Below, in pieces: positions 47,165 to 58,120 of a DNA stretch of 64,000 nt. The notes under the pieces were generated by a model. That model saw nothing but the letters and a program-made list of their open reading frames with translations, had not been told where the DNA came from and ran no database searches. The first letter of the stretch is position 1. Each line of letters begins with the position of its first letter. Position numbers and translations under genes: made by a program. The DNA is taken from positions 7,015,001 to 7,079,000 of the forward strand of contig NC_081414.1 in the NCBI RefSeq assembly GCF_030272615.1, given 5' to 3'. Source of the DNA: Cryptomeria japonica. Its lineage: Eukaryota > Streptophyta > Pinopsida > Cupressales > Cupressaceae.

Positions 47165-48180
47165 TCTGCTTCAGTGAACTATCTTTTAGACCCTGGAAAC
47201 CATTGATTATTGAGAATGAATCAAGGAAGAATGCAACCGATGTCTGAAGATGATTTTCTTATCGCAAATGACCAAACATACTGAAATAATTTAAAATATT
47301 AAATTATCATTTGAGAAATAATTTAAATATTTTAAATATATCGCTTTGGCTGGAGAAAAATGGCATAAATTTCAAACGGTAGGGAGTTAGGTCCTGAAAT
47401 TTGAAACAGGCATCAATGGAAGGGAAAAAGGTCCACACAATTATTTACACCTCGTGACGAAGCCTTAAATGAGATATTTTAATCATTTGGGAGCAACAAA
47501 CACCAAAAATTGAAAGTTTAAAATATGACAAAGTAAGAACTGGGTTCAGGTGAAAGTTGGACATGTGATACAAAATGATGTTTAGATCTTGATTGCCAAC
47601 TGGTTTCCCTCAATTTGTGTTAATTCTCAAAATCTTCCATTTTTCATATTTTGACTAGTAATGACCTTGGGCAACACGCTCATTACTTACGCATAAACAC
47701 TCATTGGACCTTTACTCGACATTGAGATCGATTTGAAATTTAAATTTTAGGTATTCCAAATATGGGGGCAACAAGGCATTACATAAAGAATAAAGTAAAA
47801 ATCATTAATAAATTTAACTAACTCTTCCTAAAAAAAAGATCCTAGAAACATTCACTATGCTACATCTATTAAGCTTAACAATTTAGTTATGATCAATCTT
47901 ATCTTTCTTTTTTTTCTTTTTTGGTAATTTTTTTGTAAGAGACAACTTGTTGATCCAAATAAGTATGGTTAGTGGGGTTTGACTTGTTATCATTTTAAAT
48001 TTTGTGATTTCAATAATAAAATTATAAATTTGAATTTTTTAATCTTATATTATAAAATACGTCAAGAATTCTAGGATCAAATTCTATGAATAACAAGTTT
48101 TGAGTTATAATCTTGATCCTTAAAAAATTATTCAAATTTTGAGTATCTCTCATAAGCATTTTCCAATACATTGATTATAA
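47165..48180. other. AT-rich spacer
   Basis: No gene or repeat ends seen. Confidence 0.6.
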
Positions 48181-48730
48181 ATATATCAAAGCTCATTATC
48201 TATCCATCTCTCTCTGCCCCTATATCTCTCCCTCTCTTCCTCTCTCAATATATCACTTCCTATATATATCTTTATCTTTCTATCTCTCCCTCTCTCATTC
48301 TCTTCCTCTCTCCCTCTATATATTTACCTCTTCCATCTATATCTATCATGCCCTTCTCTCCATATCCCTCTCCTTCTCCATATGAATCTCAATCTCCATC
48401 TCTATGTTCAAGTCTTTATCTTTATCTCGCTACCCCTTTGTATTTTCCACTATCTCTCTCTCCTTATTGCAATTATTATATGAGCCTACTAGTAATCGAG
48501 CTTATAATGTTCCTAATTCAAAGGTATTATTTCAATCAGTTTTGGATCCATGAAAGTTGATGCATAGTTGAGTTGAAGCTATCATTTCTTTATTGAGACT
48601 ATTGTTAAATGGCCTATCAATTTCCTTCATGGATTGCATAAATGTATTAAAAATATAAAGCAATTTTTTTTTGAATTGACCTTCCACAACTATTCAGCGT
48701 ACCCATTGCACACCAAGGTGCAATTGCTAG
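48181..48730 (+). mobile_element. Helitron-like element 3' part with CT-rich tract (copy 3)
   Basis: The plus strand holds a CTCTCTATC-type tract (48195-48470), about 200 bases of sequence homologous to copy 1 in reverse, and a terminus. The terminus is a hairpin with arms ATTGCAC (48705-48711) and GTGCAAT (48718-48724), then TG, then CTAG (48727-48730), followed by T. These are the parts expected at a Helitron 3' end. The 5' end was not found and no protein is encoded. Confidence 0.5.
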
Positions 48731-49177
48731 TTATTTTTTAATTATTAATAAGTGGTTAGTTCCCAAATTTTTTAGAGTTCATTCCAACTTTTTTTCCATG
48801 GCAATAGCAAATATTATTTTTTTACCTCTAAATAATTTTTGAAATTTTTTGAAACTAACTTGATTGAAAATCATAAACTTTTTAATAATAATTTAATATT
48901 TAAAAATTAATTTATTAATTTACTTTTCATTTAATTATTTTGTATAATTATCATTATTATAATTTTCTCTAGAGTTAATTTTTATATTTTTAAATAAAAA
49001 ATATTTAATAATTATTATGACTCCATAATATAATTTTTACCTTTCTAAAATTCAATTTTCACAAATTTTAAATTAATTTAATTGAAAATCATATATTTTT
49101 TTATAATAATTTATTATTATTTTTTATATCATTTAATTATTTTTTTATAATTTAAAACATAATATTTTTATAATATT
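48731..49177. other. AT-rich spacer
   Basis: Very AT-rich. It supplied the insertion site of the following LINE. Confidence 0.65.
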
Positions 49178-49248
49178 AATATTATAATTATTTACCCGTT
49201 AATGGGTCCTAGAGGGTTAATCCCCTTCCAGAAAAAGAAGAAGAAGAG

Positions 49249-49719
49249 GTCAAATGGGAACCACCAACTAAGGAGTGGATAAAAATAAACTTTGATGGGG
49301 CCTCTAGGGGAAATCCGGGAATCTCAAGAGTGGGAGTAGTTGCGAGAAATGATAAAGGGGTCATCCTTTTCAAGGGTGCTCGATGACTGCAGAATGGGAC
49401 AAATAATGAAGCTGAAGCATGGGCGACACTAATGGCCACAGAATTGGTCATAAACATGAAAGTATCAAAGTTGCACCTGGAAGGCGACTCTCAAGTGATC
49501 ATCAATGCAATCGCGAAGGGTAACACCCCGTCATGGAAACTCTCTCATTGGGTGGAGATAATTCATGAAAAACTCAACTCCTTTGAGGACTTTCGAGTCT
49601 CCCATGTCAGGCGAGGAGCCAATGCAGTGGCAGACCTCCTATCCAATATTGGATGTGACATGACATGCCAACTGGCCAAGTGGTGGAAGGGAGATGGCAG
49701 AGAGTGGAGGTGGAGTTAA
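49249..49719 (+). pseudogene. LINE ORF2 C-terminal RNase H domain
   Basis: The reading WIKINFDGASRGNPGISR, NGTNNEAEAWATLMA, LHLEGDSQVIINAI and VSHVRRGANAVADLLSNIG is the plant RNase H (RVT_3) domain found at the end of many plant L1 ORF2 proteins. The catalytic acidic positions are visible as D in NFDGA, E in NNEAE and D in EGDSQ. A TGA at 49384-49386 interrupts the frame. The endonuclease and RT parts are absent because of 5' truncation. Confidence 0.9.
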
Positions 49720-50043
49720 TGCAGTCCAAGAAGCATAAAAACCAGTAAGCACACAATACAGCTCGTAAGGACGAGTACTCACTATCAAAGGCATCACAAT
49801 TAATGAGGTAGTTCAAAAGCGCAGAGTATTCGTTCGAGACAAAGGTGGAGGACAGTAAATCAGCCGTGAAATCTCTTTCTATCTATAGCATTGATTTTGC
49901 ATTTATGTTTCGTTACAAACAACGATGGAGGAATTGCTATTTTGATTTACGATTAATGTATTTTCAAAGAACCGGTTAATGAGGGTTTGTTGTGTCTTTG
50001 CAGTTTAGTCTTTTTGGAGATTAACAGGTTTTGAGCAGGTTCA

Positions 50044-50738
50044 ATGGAGGGTAACTTCACTCTCAGAACAAAGAAGAAACTGGTCCCTTTTCTAGGAACG
50101 GTGTCGACAAACGGATGCAAGGACTTTTCAAATACAAGGAAGAAAAGTTATGGAGTGCAGCTTGGCTAATGCTGGGGGAGGAATTGGTGCACATCCATTT
50201 TAGATATAGGACGAACATGGAGGTCTACTCCTTGATAATGGTCTGGGCTTGCGAATTTGAACCCGAGGTGGAGAAAGTCAAGCTTACAATGAAAAAGTTA
50301 ATCGACGGGGATTACTTGATCAAACTTGATTCCATTTTGGAATGGGTGATCCCTTAGACCGAAATTCGCATCCAAGAAGGAGAGGTAGAGGAGGAGATTC
50401 TACCCTTTGTCCGAGGGCCGGAGAATCGATTGAAGGAACAATGCAGGGAGAGAGCTCGTATTGGCTGGGAAGCCATGAAGCTCTGTGTCAAATTGATACA
50501 AACAGATGAGGTTTTAAAGGCCCTCAAGGTGGTGGCGCACATGGAGGTGGGATGAGAACTGCATGACCGTTTCGAGGAAGGGAGAGTGGTCTAGTTCCTA
50601 GCAAGCCTTGAAGGAGACCCAGATTTTGGGAACTTGGACTGCATACCGAAGATGAAGACTAAAGCAGCCAAAGGGAAAGCTCTGGTAGAGATCGCAGATG
50701 AGGAGGAGAAGAAGCCGAAGCAAAGCGATTTTGACTGA
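50044..50738 (+). pseudogene. Extra ORF downstream of LINE RNase H, broken
   Basis: An ATG at 50044 opens MEGNFTLRTKKKLVPFLG. The best frame then shifts to the one carrying LFKYKEEKLWSAAWLMLGEE, VYSLIMVWACEFEPEVEKV and LIDGDYLIKLDSILEW. Further pieces (RERARIGWEAMKLCVKLI, KKPKQSDFD) run to a stop at 50738, just before the T-rich 3' UTR. Stops and a frame change show decay. I do not recognise the protein. Typical plant L1 elements end with ORF2, so an additional 3' ORF is unusual. Confidence 0.5.
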
Positions 50739-51061
50739 GTGGCCACGGTGCTAGAAATCTATTTTTTTGCTTTCTGCTTTACTGGTTTTTTTTTATAAAA
50801 AAAACAATATTTTTGGATGACTGTAATATTTAGTGCAAGAATGCACAGTACTTCTTTTATTTCTATTTCTGTTTTAGCTGGAACACTCCATAGTAGGTTT
50901 GGACTGCAATTTTGGGCTGATGTTGAAATCTGATAAGCCTTGGAAGAAAGTAGCTATTTTTTGAAAATCAATATATCAAAATTATCGATCAAAAAAAAAA
51001 TATTATAATTATTTTTAATACATATTTTCTAAAAAAAATTCTATCATATTGGTGTAGATAT

Positions 51062-52647
51062 ATTTTTTTGGTCGGTAATAAGATTATTTTATTAATAGAT
51101 CCGGGATTGAAGCTGGCCCGAATCATTGGTGGCTACAATTAGGGAGCTACCTCCCCAGGAACACCTCTAACCTCCAGCGAAGGGGCAATACAGAAACTCC
51201 CAACCAAACCCTTCTTACCTTTCTTCCATTTCACCTCAATCCATCCATCCGCTTGAGCATTCTCCAATAACTTCAAATTTTGGACCCCAACATAATCCAA
51301 TTTCTGAACAGCTTGGTGCCCATCCCTAAAACCTACAACACAACCTCCTTGAGAACAAGACCCACCCTCCATCTTCTGTTCAGACACTGCTTCACCCTCC
51401 ATCTTCTGTTTAGACGCACAACCAACCTGTGTAGAGCTGCCACCTAAAAGAGAACCGCCTTTTTTTGCACAACCCAATCCTCTGATTGCCCTTTGCATAT
51501 TATTAGTTGGGTCCAAGTCCTTTTCATTGGTAACATTTGTAAGATCCCCCACAACTTGGTGGGGGGCACAGATCTCCTACCTCCTTATCCACCATACAAA
51601 ATTGTGGAGTAACCTCTTTCCACCAAGACGTTGTACGCTTCACTCTAAGCCTAGTGCAAGAATCAACATTATGTCCAGTCTTAAAACATCTTCTACATCT
51701 AAAAGGAATCCCTTCATAATCCATAGACTGAAGCCAACTCCCTTTGGAGGATGTGATAGAAATTTCTGAAGGGAGGCCCATGGAAACATCCATCTCAACC
51801 AATAAATGAGTGAAAGTAGTATGCAATAGATTTAAAGAGTCATCATCAACCATTAAAAACGTACCTAAGGAGTTCCCGACAACTTCAAAACAAGAGTCAA
51901 ACCAATGCTGCATTGGAAGGTTTGGAAGTTTGATCCAAAGAGGAGTCCAATCAAAGGACTCTGACTTAGGGTTGAAAGCCGAATGCCACGGTTTCAACAT
52001 CAACATGTGTTTATCCTCCCAACTCCAAGGACCACCGCCAAGAACTTTGTTTTTGTCTGCCACACTTTGGAAAACCACAACGAAAAAACCACGAGTATGT
52101 GGGTAAATAGGCACATATTCCTCCACCAAGGGTTCCCAATTAACTGAAATCCATTTGTGCAAATCACCAAGACTCGGCCATCTGCCTCTAAAGTGCCCAA
52201 TAAGCCCTAACTCTGAAAAACCACTTCATTTAGCTCGACTTCCTTCTCAACCTCCTCCAATAGAATGACAGAAACAAACTTGGCCATGGGAACCAAAGTC
52301 GTAGTAGCAAGGGTTGGGTTAACCGTGCCATGAGACACACCTCCCGGTAGTAAACGGTGATCCCTTTGAACCAACAAACTCTTATTGCTTCCCCCCACCC
52401 ACCTAGCATTCTTTGAAATGGGCTAAGAGCGGGAGTGAAAACCCAAACCCTGGCGAGCCCCATCATCCCGAGCATCAAATCCATCTCGGTTTCGAGCTGT
52501 CGCAAATCTGCTTGTTGACTTCACACCCAGTCGAAATCTAACACTACCACCCTTCGCCACAAACGCCCAACTTCGGGCCTCTCGACCAGGGGAAAATTCG
52601 ACATGAGTGACTTTAAATGACATCGCGCTCCTAATTGTTATTTGATT
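51062..52647 (-). mobile_element. LINE insertion containing only ORF1, with 16-base target duplication
   Basis: The flanks 51046-51061 and 52648-52663 are both ATATTGGTGTAGATAT. The minus strand begins 24 bases before an ATG (52623), runs through ORF1 and ends TTATTACCGACC plus seven A (51069-51063), a LINE-like 3' end. ORF2 is missing entirely although both ends of the insertion are defined. The insertion lies 31 bases beyond the target duplication of the preceding LINE. Confidence 0.9.
51139..52623 (-). pseudogene. LINE ORF1 protein (DUF4283 plus CCHC zinc knuckle), broken
   Basis: The minus strand encodes FRGRWPSLGDLHKW, TRGFFVVVFQSVADKNKVLG, GPWSWEDKHMLMLKPW and DWTPLWIKLPNLPMQHW, the DUF4283 domain of plant LINE ORF1. 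A zinc knuckle follows (CRRCFKTGHNVDSC, CX2CX4HX4C). The C-terminal part (GWIEVKWKKGKKG) is in another frame. A TAG near 52425 and at least two frame changes (about 52200 and about 51550) disable it. ORF1 proteins bind LINE RNA. Confidence 0.9.
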
Positions 52648-52663
52648 ATATTGGTGTAGATAT

Positions 52664-53010
52664 TTAAATATATATCTCTAAAAGAAATAAAGAGTTTTTA
52701 TTTTAATTTGAGAAGTTTATATTGTATTTGACAAATTATTTACACATCACACTATGAATATTTAATCATACATATAACATTAATAATAGAAATCAATAAT
52801 ATATAATCTAAATTATTCTTCATATAAATATAAATAAAATAAAAAATTGTATTTTATATTTTCAAAGAACTATTTTAAAGTAAGCTAGTTTAACTCATTT
52901 AAAAAGGTAAAAAGTAAGTACACTTATTTAAGTTGGTAAAATATATACATTTGACTGACTCTTCTTTCTAATTAAATTACATAAATTTTATAATAATAAT
53001 TTTTTTATTA

Positions 53011-53090
<80 letters not shown>

Positions 53091-54475
53091 GGCTTATGAT
53101 CAATAGTGAGCAATGGATTAACAATACTCAACATCAAAGTGTATTGGATATCATTACTATTTCATCTTGCACCCATATATACAAAGCAAAGTGAAAAGGT
53201 TCATATACTTTGATGTATTAATGTAACTATCCCTTAACTATGACATGAAATTCTTACAGTTTGAGCATGAGTTAGTGCTCCAAAATGGACCATAAAAATT
53301 TAGCTATGTTTGACTAAGCCCCTAATCTCAATTCACCAATCATATTGCCTAAGTATGCAATTTGAAGACAAACTCAAGGATCTTTTTAAGACAATTCAAC
53401 AAAGAAATGGAGTTCGCAAATGGTAGAGGTAGGAAGTAGATGCAAATAGTTCAAGGGTGATGCAGGGCAATCTAAAAACCCAAAGGTACAATTCTTACAA
53501 TATGAACATCATCGTACTAAACAAATAAATTTCTTCGCAAATAAAAACGAATAATTAATAATTACCCTATGACAATTTTCCACACATAGTCACTCTATCT
53601 ATATTTCACTATCTTCTCCTCACTCCATCCCTCTCTCCACCTCCCTCAATACCTCTCTCTACCACTTGTCTTTGTCACCTTCTTCCTCTCTCACTCTTGC
53701 TCCCTCTATTTTTAAACTGACCAAATCTTTTTATGTTTTTTACTCTAAACTAACCACACTGTTGGCAGGAATTTGAATATGGTAGAGAAGAGTTGCTTAC
53801 CAATAGACTTGTTCTCGACTAAGTGAAGCATTTGTTCGATATCTCGGAAAAAGAAATGAAAATATTTTAGAGTACAAGACAAAGGATAAATAAGCCTACC
53901 TATCCTTGAAGTTAATAATACAAAATTTTGTACATTTTTTCAATTGTGCTAGCTATATAGAAGACCTCTCAATGATTAGCAACAAATGTATCATATGTAA
54001 TCGACCTATTAAGTTAATTGCTTTTATATAGTAAAAATAGTTATACCATAAATACATTTTGCACAACTTATCGATTCAAGCTAAATTCCATTTTCGTTCA
54101 TATTTAATTATGTTTGCATTTCAAATTCAATTTATTTATATTGTATTCAATTAGTATTTTAATTTTTTATGACCTCTCCACCATCTAAATAAATTACCCA
54201 AATTATATATTATATATGACTATGGACATAATCATTGCACCTTATTAAGATTATTTCAACAAACTATTGCTTTGCACAGGGAACTTTCGATTTCATATCA
54301 ATGAGTTTCTGCTTGTTTGAGTCGATGTAATAATTAAACCTAGCCTTATCCTTGACTTTTTCTGCCGAGTGAGAAACAGTGACATTTACTTGACATTTAT
54401 CTCAGAAAAAAACTGCAACAGAGGAATAGACGGAAAGAAAAACAACCAATCTACAAAGAAGTTTGTGAAAAGCTT
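52664..54475. other. AT-rich spacer with CT-rich stretch
   Basis: Mostly AT-rich. It includes a long (TA)n run (listed separately) and a CT-rich stretch at about 53590-53720 that resembles, but could not be tied to, the Helitron-like CT tract at 48195. No gene seen. Confidence 0.6.
53013..53087. repeat. (TA)n microsatellite
   Basis: About 37 TA dinucleotides in an uninterrupted run. Confidence 0.97.
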
Positions 54476-56275
54476 GGTGCTTTATCTTACCACATAGAGC
54501 TTTTATCAGAGCTAGAGAGTTGGTAGTTGTTTTGTGCTTATGCCTTCTCGTATTATCCCCATAATCTCCCACCACATTACCTTGAAGAGATAGCTTCTCA
54601 AGTTGAAAAGGAATGCGGGAGATTACCATTGGCACTCAAGACAATAGGAGCGTCACTCTTCGGCTGCACAGATATAAGAGAGTGGAGGTCTAAATTGCAT
54701 CAACTCAAAAAGTCGGAATCGCATCGACAGAAAAAGGTCGCTAATCCTGACTACCGGATCATAGAGATTCTGAGATTGAGTTATGACTCCTTGCCTGCAG
54801 CTCTTAAGCCTTGTTTTTCTTATTTATCCTTCTTTCCTGAGGATGAGAAAATACATTGCGAGTATCTGATAAATCTCTGGATAGCGGAAGGACTCATTCC
54901 CCAAGGAGAAGACCAATGGGAAGTTGCTTGGAGTTACTTATACGAGTTAGCTAATCTGTGCTTGCTTGAAGTATGGGAGGATTGGAGCCTAATCAAGTAT
55001 TGCAAGATCCATGACTTGCTACTTGATTTGGCCATTGATATAGCTAAGGTAAACAGATGTACATTTGCTCTTGAAGATGTCTTTACATCTGAGACAAAAA
55101 GTGATCTTTGGCGTAGAATTTTAGTGGCCAAAAAGGAGATAGATGATGAAGTCATTGCAAAAGGCATGGTTTGTTGTCCCAGATCTCTTCGCACTTTGTC
55201 ACTACATAATAATCCCATTGAAAAATTCGAGGCAAAATTCTTCAGCCCTGTGAGACTGTTAAGAGTTCTCGACTTGAGCCGAACTCAGATCTCCACATTG
55301 CCCCCATGTGTTGGTAAGCAAAAACTTCTCAAGCTTTTAAATTTATCATGGACAACTATTAAGGAGGTACCAATATGCGTGAGAAGTCTCACGAGCCTTG
55401 TCATGCTCGACCTATCTTGGTGCCGACAGCTGCAAAGGTTACCAGAGTGGATAAATGAAATGAAAAGTCTCGAGCATCTCAATGTAAAGGATTGCCATTA
55501 TGAGCTGGGAATTCATATGCCCAAGGGAATATCAGAGCTGGTGTCTTTGCGGGTACTTAGGTCAGATCGTTTACGGCTCTCTGTTGAAGATAATGGGTTG
55601 TTAAAGTTGGAGGATGTGGCCAAATTAACACACCTCCAAGAACTAAGCTTAAGTTCAGCATGAAAACGAGTTGAAGAGTATTGAAGATGGAATCCTTGCT
55701 CAGCTTCTGAAGATGCGTCATCTGTCAATATCAGGCTCCTCCTCAACAGAATGGCATCTACCACAGAATATCACTGCTCTGATAGACATCCAAAGACTTG
55801 AACTGGCCAATTTTGCGGTGCCAAATTGGGTGAGTAACCTAACAGATCTGAAGCATCTCACATTATTGAACTGTGGTTGTATAAATTATCCAGAGTTAGA
55901 AGAAATGCCTAACTTAGTAGTGTTGAGATTAATGGGTAATGAGAGTTGCAGAGAAATACCAAAAGCGCTTGGGAAGTCATCCATGTTTCCCAAGCTCCGG
56001 TATTTGCATGTTGAGTACTTCCCTCTTTTAGAGGAGTTTTCGGATTTGGAGGATGGAGTGATGGCCGTTCTGGAAAAATTCTGTTTTGCGAGTGTCCGGG
56101 CGTGAAGAAAGTTCCAGAGGGATTGGAACGTTTGAAAAGACTAGAATGGTTTGAGCACGTAGGCACCGGAACCGATGAATTTAGGGAGAGATTGAGTGAA
56201 GGCGGCGAAGACTGGGTAAAAATCAAAGCTAATAATCAGCATGTGAGCATAAAAGGGTATGATCTATCCATATAG
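54476..56275 (+). pseudogene. CC-type NB-LRR resistance gene, 5'-truncated pseudogene
   Basis: It begins inside the NB-ARC domain (HIELLSELESW, then a TAG, then LFCAYAFSYYP). It shows the GLPLA-type motif (CGRLPLALKTIGASL), LKPCFSYLSFFPED, LINLWIAEGLI and an MHD-equivalent (KIHDLLLDLA). Leucine-rich repeats follow (LRVLDLSRTQISTLPPCVG, LLKLLNLSWTTIKEVP). The P-loop, RNBS-A and kinase-2 are absent. The LRR frame changes near 55663 and again near 56105; the last part (KKVPEGLERLKRLEWFEHVG) ends at a stop at 56275. The motifs suit the CNL class, whose intact members are intracellular immune receptors. Confidence 0.9.
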
Positions 56276-57059
56276 TAATTTGTTATTATACCAAGAGATT
56301 TTGGTTAGTTGTAGGTCAATTTAAAATAGTAATCAAATTGTAGAAAATTAATTTTGAAAAAAAAATGGGTTCATAATATTGTAATGATACCAAAAGAAAC
56401 AATGATTCAGGTTGAAACAAATGGAATAAAATAATACTATTAAAATGTTAGAAGCTTACAATTTTGGAATATTGAAAGATCACAAGTCAATTTTTTAACA
56501 TAACATCCTACAATGTTAATCCTCTATGAAAAACCAGAATAAAAGCTAATCAAAATATACCAAAGATACATTAGTAACTACTTAAATGTAACTGCTTTAT
56601 AGATCCGAAAAAGTTCTATCTCACTTGAATATGATTTGCATACTCAAAGAATATGTTTGATTTTTGACCAAAATGGGATGTGTGTCTCACCAAATATGTC
56701 TAAGATTCTTGCATGCAATTATAAGTCTACTGGAATTAACTGAAAAAATATTAACTTACTCCACTCAAAACACAAGTAACATTCATGGCTAATCAAAAAG
56801 GTTAGTAAACATTAATTAAAAAATGAATTGTTTTACCAAAACCATTTGCACTAGGATGAGGTGGTTGTTGCCATGGATGTTTGAATGTGAATACTCTTGC
56901 CAATAGTATAAGGTTGCATTTCAAAATGATTTGGGTTGAGGCCAATTTATAATTTTTTATCCGAAAGAATGGATGGCTAGAATGCACTAGAAATATACCA
57001 GCCTCATATTGATCGAGAGCCTCTCCAAATCCACACTTTTTCCTATACTGTCCATGCCA
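56276..57059. other. Spacer, no gene seen
   Basis: AT-rich non-coding sequence. Confidence 0.6.
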
Positions 57060-58120
57060 AAACTAGGGTTGACATATCCTTGAGTAGAGCATGGTCACAG
57101 GGTCCTTCAAATTACCACTACTTACCCCATCTTTCTTTCCTGAAACAATCTCATTGGAATTGTTGTCTATATTGGAAGGCTTAGTCTTGCTCTTATTTCC
57201 CAAGTGAGGGCCCAAGCCCCCACACTCCTTGTCCTTATGCTATATCCTCTCACACTTAAAGCATCGAATAGGAAATACTTCACAGTCCAACAACTGCATT
57301 CTCATGCCCAAAGTTGAGGAGAGTTATATCAAAAGTTGAATTCATAGGTTGAGATCTAGCTAGATGTAAATCCCTATTCTCGTCAAAGGCTTACCATTAA
57401 TCGATATCTGTTCACTTTTGATGTAATTTCCCAACAAATTTCCAATCAACTTATAAATCTCTTTTATTCAGAGTTCTATGGTAGACTTAATAATTTAATC
57501 CAAATAAGGACCTTTCAAATCTACTTCTCCTATGGGATAAAACCAAGGGACCAATCCCACAAGTCAAAGCCCAACTCACCCCATGAACCAAGGACCTCCT
57601 CTCAAGGCACAATCTCTCTCCAGTTTTGAAGGAAACACAATCTAGATGAATCCTAGCGGTATAAATTCGATAAGCATATTTGATTCCTTCCAAAAATGAT
57701 TTCACCATGTCTTAATTTGAGCCATCATGGGCCAGATTCCAATGAATTTAGCAATGATCATAGTTTGCTTCAACTATTCCACCTTCAAATTGAGTAGCAC
57801 ATTTAGAGTGGCTATTTTCTAGGCTCCTTTTGCAATGAAAATATTCACATTGAACCCCATGACAATCTTAGCTCTAATCCCTATCATCATTCTGCATGAT
57901 ACTCTTTGATCCGCATAAAAAAAATTCCCTAGCTTGCGGGAATCTTTTGGGGACCCCTTCCCTTAATCAACTCTCCCAATCTCCCTAGACAATGCCAAAT
58001 TGATGTTTTCCCCCTCACATTCTCTTCCCTCGCCCTCATTTCCTTTATTGCATTCGCTCATGTGATCATGCCCACAAATGAAAAGCTTTATAAAAGAGTA
58101 ACAACATTGCATATTAGGTC
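57060..58120 (-). pseudogene. Old LINE ORF1 remnant
   Basis: The minus strand shows a worn DUF4283 domain (ERDCALRGGPWFMG, LVPWFYPIGEVDLKGPY) followed by a zinc knuckle spaced CX2CX4HX4C (CFKCERI, stop, HKDKEC) near 57270-57230. Many stops are present. It is more decayed than the ORF1 at 51139-52623 and so probably older. No 3' end or target duplication was found. Confidence 0.75.

Larger units (their letters stand above)
49194..50998 (+). mobile_element. 5'-truncated L1-type LINE with 16-base target duplication
   Basis: The flanks 49178-49193 and 50999-51014 are both AATATTATAATTATTT. The insert ends in a run of ten A at 50991-51000, which overlaps the duplication. It starts inside the C-terminal part of ORF2 (RNase H), so most of ORF2 and ORF1 were lost on insertion, as is common for target-primed reverse transcription. 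After RNase H it holds a further ORF (50044-50738) and a T-rich 3' UTR. Confidence 0.9.
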
